A program made the position numbers and the translations under genes. Source: Alisma plantago-aquatica (Eukaryota > Streptophyta > Magnoliopsida > Alismatales > Alismataceae). From it: a stretch of 64,000 nt of DNA. This document shows positions 46,971-57,067 of the stretch, piece after piece. The notes under the pieces are model-generated. The model had not been told where the DNA came from, ran no database searches, and worked only from the letters and a program-made list of their open reading frames with translations. Each line of letters starts with the position of its first letter. The stretch's first letter is position 1. Location: the NCBI GenBank assembly GCA_963693085.1, contig OY856409.1, positions 1,619,087,711 through 1,619,151,710 on the forward strand, written 5' to 3'.

Positions 46971-48930
46971 TTGGAATTTCGTCCTCGAAATTCAACTAAT
47001 CTCATACTTAAGAGGCTATTTAGGAGTTCAACTTCATATACATCATCATTTCTTAGGTTCTAAGACCACCATAATTGCGTGCAGTCTAAGTTTTCAGCTT
47101 AGGGTCTAGAGATTCTTGGGCGTGTCCACCCCACCTTATATATGTGGAAGCATCACTTAATGTCTTAGCCATAACATGACATTATGATATCTTAGGGTTA
47201 CATCACCTCTAAGGGTACATGTTTTATTCATACTTTTAATGTTCAGGAGGAATTTGTTTATGTGCCATGATATTCAGATTGTTCAAATCTAACATCACTA
47301 ACATCTTACAATGATTTTAGGATTAGAGGAGACTTATCTTCATCCTTGATATTAGGATTTTTCTACATAAGATGGGCTTACATAACATGCTTGACCATTA
47401 GGGTTTCACCCTATGGTGTGATATGCATACTCAACTTAGAATCATACATTGAGAAGGATCAAAGTTTACGAACTATATTTCTGACCATATATCCTATGAT
47501 CCAAAAATATCTTATATCCAGTTCATGAGTTCAACTTTTTATGTCTTGCATGTATTATGTGAAGGAAAAAAAAAGAATATATTAAGTTTATCCCATGATC
47601 TCAGCATCATATCATTCATATTTCATATGAAGGGGAAGAGAATATTTTAAAATCAAACTTATCATGATTTCAATCTTTGGTACTACATGTATGATATAGG
47701 GGGGAATATAGCATAGGTCAAGCTTATACGAGTGACTCCTCATATATAAATCATCTACATAGCTCAAGTGAGGTTTCTATCATCATATATTAAGAAAGAG
47801 AAGAAGAAGGGAGAACATGTATTTTGAGTATCTTTTGCACAAAGCAGCATACTCTCATATCTAGAGTTCATATATTACCTCACTTGCAACTAATGATGAG
47901 ATTCTCAAAATATGTCACTCTAGCTAGGACCTAACTCAGCCAAAGGATTGACTTTATCATATGGGTCATCTACCCATCCTTTTATTTTACCCAATTTTCT
48001 CATATAGATTTGAATCATGCATAATGACTCAACTCAATACTCGAGAGTAATCTAGTGTAGGACATTTTTTTAACACATATCTCATATATTGGAGGCTAGG
48101 TCCTATGACCTTCTCCCTGTGGGTCTTACTCTCTCTAGAGTTCACCACATATCTCATCCTACCACTAGACATCCTCCTTGTATAAGAGCTTGAGGCTCAT
48201 GCACACTCATCTCTATCTTAACTTAACTTATCTTAAGTAGGAAAAGGGAATGTACTCCCATCATTACAACTTAGCATAGATCCTCTAAGAGTGGATTCAG
48301 CTCATATCCAACTCAAATCTAAATAAGGAAACTTATACCATTAGAGATCAAACTTAGATAAGATTGCACATGCTTATTTCAACTATCATTCTATCATCTA
48401 CTCAAAGTATCACATATCTTGATAAGCCTCTAGACATCTAATCTAGACTACTCTCTCTTCTAGACTGATGTCACTCCCTTTCACTTAGATTGCATGAACA
48501 CTAACTACTCTCCAGTGTGAGGGACACATTTTTTATATTTACATATATATAATAAAATATTATATAGTTTTTCTCCGAGAAAGAAGATGTCAGAGAAAAC
48601 ACTCGAGGCTCGGGCCGATTGGAAAACAAAACCAAACCAGCAAAATGAGTGTCCCACACACAGTAGATAGTCTAGTGTCATGTAACCTAGTAAAATGATG
48701 AGAACGAGATGTAGACTAGTGTAGCTACCCAATACATATGAGCTCTATATGGAAAGGGTTTCTCACACTTGTCTAAACCTAGTTCTCGAACATCTAGGTT
48801 CTAACTTAGAGGCTAAGTCAAACCTTATTCCTATAGAACAACTTACTAAGTTTCTAAGGTTTAAAGTGAAAGGTGAGATTTAGGTTTATTGTTTCATGGT
48901 GAGCAATTGTTAGGTGTAGCTATTGTTCAT

Positions 48931-48942
48931 GCTCTGATACCA
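48931..48942 (-). promoter_or_regulatory. primer-binding site of the LARD-like element
   Basis: TGGTATCAGAGC on the minus strand, two bases from the LTR end GACGTCACA (48945). Perfect initiator Met tRNA site. Confidence 0.93.
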
Positions 48943-48944
48943 AC

Positions 48945-51900
48945 TGTGACGTCCCCGGATTTTGGCTTCTCTAAACCCTATTGGGAATGAGAGCCCATAA
49001 TCCGAAGACATCAAACAATCATATCAGAAAGCGATGCGGAAGCATAATACGCATACTCGAACGTACAACCATAACATTTCTCAACAATCGACATGAATAT
49101 TAATTATAGCATGAACTGTTACAGATTACATTTACACATTGAATATAAAATTTTACATAAGTCTATGAACATGTATGCTAACGGGATCTTAGACAATAGG
49201 TACAACCTGTACAACTTGCTCACATCCTATTCTTTTATCCCATTCTAGCTCTGAACCTAGAAAATACGAGAAACAAAATCATCAACAAAAGTTGGTACGT
49301 GGAATTAAAGAGCTATACTATGCTGGCATATTGATAATACTTGAAAAAGAAGAAAGAGAGAAAGAAACATTATTTAATGGTAGAAAATCAGGTAAACCCA
49401 AGTTATTAACCATATTTCAATGGACATGTATTACTATGGTGGACTTAGCACAAACATAAATTATTGGGCCCTATCCCCGCGTACCTTGTACCATTAGGGA
49501 TCTCCCCGCGTACCTTGTACCATTAGGGAGGTGCTAGTCAACATTAATACTTTCCCTCTCTAATAGGGAGATTAATGAACCATCAGTAACTACATTCCAT
49601 TTTCTTTCTTTAGTGTTCTTATTGTTCAAGGCGGAAATGACAATACATATAGATCTACATCCAACAATGTATTTCAAATACAAGCAAGCAAGTACATATA
49701 TTTAACATCCAGCAAAACTAGTCATATAATTATATCCACGTACCTGAGTTCAGAGATTCCTATTTACATTCTGGATCATCTACATATCTGGTCTTCACCT
49801 GGTTAATAACAAAATCATATACTAGCATCAGATTTTGATCATCTTAACCCTAGTCGTGTTCATTTTAGGGTTTACGTAGATCATTATGTTATTCTCATGA
49901 TTATTTATATTCTTACCTTATATTTATCTTGTTGATGTCATTTTCCAGATTATGATTCATTATCTGAATATTAGGTTCCATATCCTTTTTGGTGTACATA
50001 TTAACCCTAGTTTATATACATTATTCAAGTTAGTGTTACAACCCATGTATCAAGGTTCATCTTCTTACAACATGAATTCCGTGTACAAAACTGGTCTCAT
50101 ATTTACATATTATCCTTCAGTTACAGATATGAGAATGTTCTGTGAATTTCATCATTTATTGAGCATATATATATATTTATTGCATTTTATTAGGGTTATT
50201 AGCCCTAATTAGACATATTTAGCAAATTACATGATTTCATATATCAACGTCATAATATTTGACATCATATCGATTTTATATCATGTTATAGAGTTACTAG
50301 TAAATTATCATAATTTTAGGCCATCGTTTGCTATTTATTATCCATAAAATAAGTATAACGCATCTTGCATGATATCACTATGATTAGTTCATTAAAAGCC
50401 ATATATTATGCTTTCATATTACTCTATGCATTTTTCTGAACAGTTTGGCATATTATATGTATTTTTCTGATACTCAAACTAATTTCTATGAATTATCGAA
50501 GTTCTGAGTATTTCAGATTAATTACCTTCATTGGGCCAATCGCGTGATGCCACTTGGCTGGGGAGGCTGGCGTGGATCCTTCGCTTGGCCTGCTGGGGTC
50601 CGGCCGGTTTGTTGGTTGATCCGGTCTAGTTTAACGTTCTATTCTCCTGTTTGTGAGAACACAGACGGCGTAGCATCTTCTTCCGCTACGCAGCTGCCGC
50701 CGCCGGGGATGCCCCACCGGCAAAAGGTCCTTGCGTCCTCCTGTTCTTCCATCAACCGTGAACGCCTCTCCCGACCTGGATCTGTGGGAAAGCTGACATG
50801 GATGGAGCAGGCCCTCTCTGGTCGAGATGCGTAGATTCCCAGATCATTCACCCCTAAGGTTGGGAACGACAAGGACTTCAGAGCACCTTGCGTCTGCTCT
50901 TCCTGCTTTCAACACCGGGATCTGGGCTATTATCTGGGGAGGGATCCATGGAGCCATGCTTCTCCTTGATTGCCAATCCTCCATTGAAACCATCTCAAGC
51001 TACGTAAAAGCCAAAAGACGTCCATTGGCACCTCCAGTCTCCTTATTCTCAGGTTTGTCTGCCGCCAGAAAGGAGAGACTTGGCTTGGGACGGCCACAGA
51101 TTCTACCTCCTCGCGCTTCCATGAAACTTTGCTTCGTGGTCTGCCCTCCATGGTAGTTATTCTCTCTGTGTGGCTCCTCCTCGCTTGACAGCATCTCTAC
51201 ACCATGCCGCCTGTTGGTTCTCATCAGTTGATGTCATGGCAGAGTGAAAGGGGGATCCTCTCCCTCGAATGAGAAGTGAGAAGGATGAAGGAATGCTAGC
51301 GAGAGGGGGAATTGAGTTGTCAGGTATTATGTTGATCAACGCAAAACATAACAAATTCTGTTGAATATGCAGGGACGTGGCGATGACTACTTCCTCAAGT
51401 TAATGCCTATGGTAAGAGCTATGAGTGGGGTACGGCCTCCGTCTATCTCTAGATTTCACCCAAAATAATATCAGAAGACATCCAAAGGCTCCTCTAAAGT
51501 TGGTAGATCAAACCAATCACTCCGGATCTAGTGTAACAAATGCAAGCAACGTGGACACTATTGGCTAGGTTTATTTCCATTAGCTCCATAAGTCTCGCAG
51601 CTTGATAGATGAGAAAAAGTTTTGGCCACATCGTAGCCAATTCACATTCAAAGGCCACATGAACATACAAAAACCAAAACTTATTATAATTATATTTAAC
51701 CATCGATCCCATGCTCAAACATTTGATGAATTTTCTAATTTTGCTTTGAACCTTATAGCTTTGAACAACGATTCCCCATAGAGAAGTTCACTCAAACTCC
51801 ATTGTTCAACCCTTCGAATCAGTTACCCCAGAGGGGTACATATCTAAGGATATTTAACTTACATATACAAAAATTGATCTCTAAGATCATCAACACAAGC

Positions 51901-52003
51901 TCAAATAGCTTAATTTAACATTATACACATCATGATAAATAAATGGACCATTGGTTCCATGTTCGATATTGGGTATGAAACTCCTGAAACCAGGGTCATC
52001 ACA
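48945..52003 (-). repeat. LARD-like element 5' LTR
   Basis: Same as the 3' LTR apart from about 30 substitutions and a two-base TA expansion near 50165. Followed by the AATAT duplication and Athila1 integrase. Confidence 0.93.
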
Positions 52004-52542
52004 AATATCCTTGAACATTTTTATGATAGGTTTGGAATCGCTAGTGACGGTCGGTATGGCCTCTTCCCATTTTGAGATATAATCAACCGCGACTAGGATG
52101 TAGGAAAATCCATGTGAAGATGGGAATGGACCCATGTAGTCCACACCCCAAACATCAAACATCTTGATTTCTTGCCACAACTTGAGTGGCATATCATTTC
52201 TTTTTGTTATGTTACCCGTTCTCTGGCATTTGTCACATGATAGAACAAATTTGTAGGAATCTTGGATATGGTTGGCCAAAAGAAACCACATTGCAAAACT
52301 TTCAAAGCAGTTTTCTTAGAACTCATATGGCCTCCAACTGGGCCTGAGTGACATTGCTCTAAAATGAGTTGGGCTTCCTCCTCAGCGATACAATGTCTGT
52401 AGATACCATCAACATAAAGCTTAAAGAGATGCGGCTCATCCCAATGATATTGCTTTACAACATGCATGAATTTCTTTAGTGCATAATCGGTGCATTCAAG
52501 GTGGATGATACCGACGGCAAGGTAGTTCACATAATCCGAGTA
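52004..52542 (-). pseudogene. Athila1 integrase, N-terminal part (before insertion)
   Basis: On the minus strand: YHWDEPHLFKLYVDGIYRHCIAEEEAQLILEQCHSGPVGGHMSSKKTALKVLQCGFFWPT, then a frameshift near 52260, then SYKFVLSCDKCQRTGNITKRNDMPLKLWQEIKMFDVWGVDYMGPFPSSHGFSYILVAVDYISKWEEAIPTVTSDSKPIIKMFKDI. The zinc-binding HHCC residues (H in GGHMSS, CDKC) and the first catalytic aspartate (VDYMGPFP) are present. The LARD-like element inserted right after FKDI. Confidence 0.92.
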
Positions 52543-52977
52543 CTAAGGGGTAGCTTCTGAAACCTTCATTAGTTGGTCGTCTAAAAGAGAATCATTAATC
52601 GGGATCTTCTCGGTTTCCAGAGTGTGAATACGACTGAGATTGTCTGCCACAACATTCTCTATACCCTTCTTATCTCTTATCTCTAGATCAAATTCTTGCA
52701 AGAGGAGAATCCATCTAATCAACTTGGGTTTAGCATCTTTCTTTGCAAGGAGGTAACGGATAGAGGCATGATCCATATAGATAAAGACTTTTGAACCAAT
52801 GAGATAGGATCTAAACTTGTCAAAGGCATACATGACTGCAAGGAGTTCCTTTTCAGTAGTCATGTAGTTCCTCTGAGCTTCATCGAGGGTCTTAGATGCA
52901 TCGTAGATTACATAATGTTTCTTCTCTATACATTGGCCTAAAACAACACCCACAACATAATCACTAGCATCACACAT
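52543..52977 (-). pseudogene. Athila1 RNase H
   Basis: Open on the minus strand from [89 protein letters not shown] to [13 protein letters not shown]. Catalytic acidic residues (CDASD, EKELLA, MDHA, VADNLS) are in place. Fairly intact, but in a frame separated from RT by a shift near 52975. Confidence 0.92.
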
Positions 52978-54000
52978 AATTTCAAATGGGTGATCCCAAT
53001 TGGGAGCTCTGATGATGGGAGTTGTTGTAAGGCATGCTTCAGGTTATTGAAACTCTTGACACATTCTTCGTCAAAATGGAAATCAACGTCCATTAGCAAT
53101 AAATTTGTCATCATCTTGGTTATGTTGGAGAAATCATTTATAAACCGTCTGTAAAAGCCTGTATGAACAAGAAAAGAGCGAACTTCTCTTACATTTGTCA
53201 GAATAGAGAGTTTGGAAATTACTTCGATTTTCACTCTGTCTACTTTGATACCTCAGATGCTAACTCTATGACCAAGGACAATGCCTTCCTTTACCATAAA
53301 GTGACACTTCTCCCAGTTCAATACAAGATGTGCTTCTTCACACTGTTTAAGGACAAGGGAGACGTGCTTCAAGCATGAGTCGTACGAATCTCCATGTACA
53401 GAAAAATCATCCATGAAAACTTCCATGATAGTTTCAGTGAGACTAGCAAATATGGCTTCCATGCAACGTTGGAAAGTTACAGGAACATTGCAGAGACCGA
53501 ACGACATCCTTCTAAAGGCATATGTTCCAAATGGGCAAGTAAAAGTTGTTTTCTCTTGGTCATCTAGATGTATAGGTATTTGGTAGAATCCAGAATAACC
53601 ATCGAGATAACAGAAATATTCTTGGTGGGCCAACCTTTCTAGGACTTGATCAAGAAAATGCATCAGAAAATGATCCTTTCAGGTTGCCTTATTCAACTTC
53701 ATGTAATCAATACACATCCTCCACCCGGTGACTGTTCGAGTGGGGATGAGTTCATTGTCTTCATTCTGTATCACATTAGTTCCACCTTTCTTTGGGACAA
53801 TGTGCACGTGACTCACCCATGGCAAATTAGATATCAAATAGATGATTCCAGTAGTGAGCAGTTTAATGACTTCTCAACGGACTACTTCCTTCATGTTTGG
53901 ATTTAGCTTTGTTTGATGTTTAATGATTGCCTTGTAATCTTCCATCATGGGGATTTTGTGCATGCACAATGCCTGACTTACCCCGGTGAGATCACTCATC
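52978..54000 (-). pseudogene. Athila1 reverse transcriptase
   Basis: After LNPNMKEVVR a stop and shifts occur, with SHVHIVPKKGG and MCIDYMKLNKAT still readable. The palm is open at 53663-53253: HFLDQVLERLAHQEYFCYLDGYSGFYQIPIHLDDQEKTTFTCPFGTYAFRRMSFGLCNVPVTFQRCMEAIFASLTETIMEVFMDDFSVHGDSYDSCL. FMDD is the catalytic YxDD box. After one stop, VKIEVISKLSILTNVREVRSFLVHTGFYRRFINDFS gives the thumb and connection. Confidence 0.92.
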
Positions 54001-55340
54001 TTGTAGCCAATGGATTTTCTTATTTTCTTTAATTCCTTCAGGAGTTCATTTTCTTGTTCAGTTGTTAGGTCAGAATTTATAATGACTGGGCAGACCTTGA
54101 GATCATCCAAAAACATGTACTTCAATCCCCCGGGTAGGGGTTTCATTTCAGGAGCTTGTGGTTTCTCACATGTTTCTTCAGTAACATCCACAGCTTTGAG
54201 TTCCTCAATTTTGGCTTCATGATCTTCTTCAGCAGTATCAAGGTGGGGAATACAACTTTTCACTTGTTCGTCAACTGAACTTTCTGCATTCGAATTAGTA
54301 AGGGCCATTCCTAAAGGATCTTCATGTTCATAATCCTCTTGCGTGAGGAGTGACATCTTCTCTATACACTCAATCAAGTAGACTTCTTCTTGCATGCTTG
54401 GTCTTCGCATACTTTCAAAAACTTTGAACTCAAGAGTTTCTTGGCCTAGTCTGAGCAGCAAGGTTCCCACTTCAACATCAATCAGATTTCTTGTAGTGGC
54501 AAGGAATGGACGGCTAAATATGAGAGGGTATCTGACATCTTATTTTATGTCCATAATGACAAAGTCACATGGACCATAGGAATCCTTGCCTACCTTGATA
54601 GGTACATCTTCAATGATTCCCAAGGGAAGATTCACGGTGTTATCTGCAAGCTATATGGTCATGCCAGTCGGGAGCAGTTCAGCAAACCCTAGCCTTTTAC
54701 AAAGGCTAAGTGGCATGATAGAGATGCTAGCACCAAGATTGGCCAATAATTTCTTACATGAAGAGTCGCTGATATGGCATGAAATCCCAAAAGATCCTAG
54801 ATCTTTCTGCTTCTTTGGCATCTTTCTCTGAATAATGTCAGAAGTGGTCATTGCTAACTTGACTGTCTCATATTCTTCAGTTATATACTTCCTTGTAAGG
54901 AGAGACTTTAAGTACTTTGTCCATAATGGTATTTCAGCCAGCGCATCAAGAAAGGGTATATCAACATGAAACTTCTTCATAGCTTCTTTGAACTTATTGA
55001 ATCGAGTGTCAAGCTTTGTCTGTCTCAAATGAGCTAGGAGAGGTATACGAGGCTTGTATATTGGCACATCTGACTCAGGTGTTTCTGGTTCTGCATCAGT
55101 TGGTTTCTCAAAACTCTGCTTGTCTGTCTTATCAGTAGTTTCTATTTCTTTTGGTTGAGACTCAAGTGTGGTAGAGTCTTGTACAATCACCGAGTCATCG
55201 TCATCTGTAATAACCATTAGTGTCTTGATGGGAGGATCAGAATAATCTTTTCCAGACCTAGTGGTGACAACCTTCAGTTGCTCAGGTTGCTTAGGGTTGT
55301 TCTCTGATTGTCCAGCAAAGGCTCCAGTAGGTGGCTTCAT
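54001..55340 (-). pseudogene. Athila1 gag-protease spacer, protease and RT entry
   Basis: From 55340: MKPPTGAFAGQSENNPKQPEQLKVVTTRSGKDYSDPP, an acidic spacer, HVDIPFLDALAEIPLWTKYLKSLLTRKYI, then the protease with LLANLGASISIMPLSLCKRLGFAELLPTGMTI (about 54750-54651), a stop, and after another stop the tail GTLLLRLGQETLEFKVFESM (from 54470). The catalytic aspartate of the D-L-G-A-S site is replaced by Asn (NLGAS), so the protease is probably inactive. The linker ends KMSDLTGVSQALCMHKI, the usual RT entry of Athila. Confidence 0.88.
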
Positions 55341-56887
55341 GCTAGTTGCAAGTTGAGATTCAATAGCCTTCTAATGGGCTTGTTGGTTAGCTATCATAGT
55401 CTGCTGTGACTGTAGCATCTTTTCAATGGTTGTTAGCTTGTCATCAGATGAGACGGGGCCAACTTGTAGCCCTTTTTGTTGGTTCTGGTAAGGGAATTGG
55501 TTGAGATTCTGAAACTGAGAATTGTTCTGATAATTGTTGAAATTCATGTTCAGAAAGTTACCCCTAAAATACCCTTGATTCCCAAACAATTTTTGTTGGT
55601 TATACTGGAATCTTGGTGGTCCTCGTTACTGATTATTTGAACCAAGTTGTCGCGAGTTTTCCTCTCCTGAAGGATTTCCATATTGAAAACCAGGATGGTT
55701 CCTATTCTTATTCGGATTGTAATATCCTTGAATAGGGATGGTGTTGACAACATTAAGATTTTCCATTTGACCATTATCTCCTTGGCCATATGCGTTGCTT
55801 AGAACAACATCATAGAGAACATTGCATGCTAAAGTGGAATGATTAGTACCTTGGCATGCTTCATAGAACAGTGAAGCTGACTTGATCTGTTCTTGTTGTT
55901 GAGGGAGCGAGTGTCTTCTTTCATAGGCAGCAAGGGACGATTCAATATGGTCTTTTCAGTGATAGACTTGTATTCGGGAATGGCTTCAGCCATAGCCACC
56001 TTCAATACTACTTTTCCTACTGATTTGCCCCAATTAGCTTGATTTTCAGCTCCAAGGGTGACAACCTTCCATGCGCTATCATAACTTTGACGTGTGAAGT
56101 TTCCTCCAGATGAGGAGTCTAAGAATCTCTTGATATCGTCATCCATACCCCTATAGAATATCTCAATGAGTTGATTCTTAGGAATTCCATGGTGTGGACA
56201 CTTGCGCAGTATCTCTTTGTATCTTTCCCATGCTTCAGTTAAGGATTCTCCAGGGACCTGAGTGAACATTGTTATTCGACCTTTAATTTTGTAGGTGAGA
56301 GAAGGAAGATAGAACTTTTCCAGAAAAACATTTTGAAGCTGTTCCCAAGTGGTGATGGGTTCACATTGAATGGAATTGTACCAACTTATGTCTCTATCAG
56401 CAAGAGAATACTTGAAAAGATAGAGTCGGATGTTATCGTCTGATACTCCATTTTGCTTTGTCATAGCACATAGATGAATAAACCTCAGGAGATGTTGCTG
56501 ACTATCTTCTCCTTGCTTACCATAAAATGGGCTATTCTGAAGCAAAGTGATCCAATGTGCCCTTATCTCAAAATTGGAAGCATTGATGGGAGGAGGTTGC
56601 ACTGCGTGATGAACATCGGCAACTTTAGGGATGGAGAACTCTCTAAGGTCCTACTACAGTTCTGCTACTTGTGCTGCTGCTTGAGCTTCTCGGATCTCTA
56701 TTTCAACTGCAGCTCTGGCTTCTTGCATAAGCCCATCTCTTTGTGCATCCAGGGCTTGAGCAACCTTTCGGGCTATTTCCTCCTCTTGAGCCATTCTTGC
56801 TTGGTTCTCTCTGTTCTGACGATGAAAAGTTTTGTCTATCTCAGGATCAAAGCTAGCAGAGAGACTGGGACTGTTTGAGTGGTGCAT
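55341..56887 (-). pseudogene. Athila1 gag
   Basis: The start is probably MHHSNSPSLSASFDPEID at 56887, with an E/A/Q-rich coiled-coil-like helix (EEIARKVAQALDAQRDGLMQEARAAVEIEIREAQAA), a stop, and the capsid core at 56602-55829: MQPPPINASNFEIRAHWITLLQNSPFYG...HLLRFIHLCAMTKQNGVSDDNIRLYLFKYSLADRDISWYNS...WERYKEILRKCPHHGIPKNQLIEIFYRGM. The rest (to 55371) is Q/N-rich (NFNNYQNNSQFQNLNQFPYQNQQ) with frameshifts. No canonical zinc knuckle is evident. Confidence 0.9.
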
Positions 56888-57043
56888 GTACTAGTCTTTG
56901 TTGGTACCTGGGATGGAAAGATTTTTCAGAAGTGAGATTGATGGAGTAGAATTGAATTCAAGTGAATGATCAATTGTATCAAAAGAAAAAGCAAAATCCT
57001 AGATAAGCCTCAAAAGAACTAGATTTGGCTAACTAATTCTGTT
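56888..57043 (-). other. Athila1 leader
   Basis: 156 bases between gag start and primer-binding site. No further feature seen. Confidence 0.7.
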
Positions 57044-57062
57044 GTCCCTGACAATGGCGCCA
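57044..57062 (-). promoter_or_regulatory. Athila1 primer-binding site
   Basis: The minus strand reads TGGCGCCATTGTCAGGGAC, very close to the Athila-type site that begins TGGCGCCGTTGCC and is attributed to aspartate tRNA. Five bases separate it from the LTR. Confidence 0.9.
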
Positions 57063-57067
57063 GAATT

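Larger units (their letters stand above)
46956..48944 (-). other. non-coding interior of the LARD-like element
   Basis: About 2 kb, AT-rich, with no frame longer than about 75 codons and no gag or pol motif. Polypurine tract at the 46956 side, primer-binding site at the 48942 side. Confidence 0.85.
43899..52003 (-). mobile_element. young non-coding LTR element (LARD-like) inside Athila1 integrase
   Basis: Two near-identical LTRs (3057 and 3059 bases) flank 1989 bases without any coding signal. Ends TGTGACG...TCATCACA, a perfect 5-base duplication AATAT, a Met-tRNA primer-binding site and a polypurine tract are all present, so it is structurally complete but non-autonomous. The block GAATTTCGAGGACGAAATTC before the polypurine tract (46994-46975) is a Tekay-clade landmark, so a Tekay-type chromovirus probably supplied the proteins. 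I counted about 30 substitutions between LTRs, about 1 percent. Confidence 0.93.

Noticed and set aside
43899..52003. Tandem segmental duplication of 3 kb
   Set aside because: The repeats have LTR ends, a PBS, a PPT and a perfect AATAT target duplication, so they are the LTRs of one inserted element.
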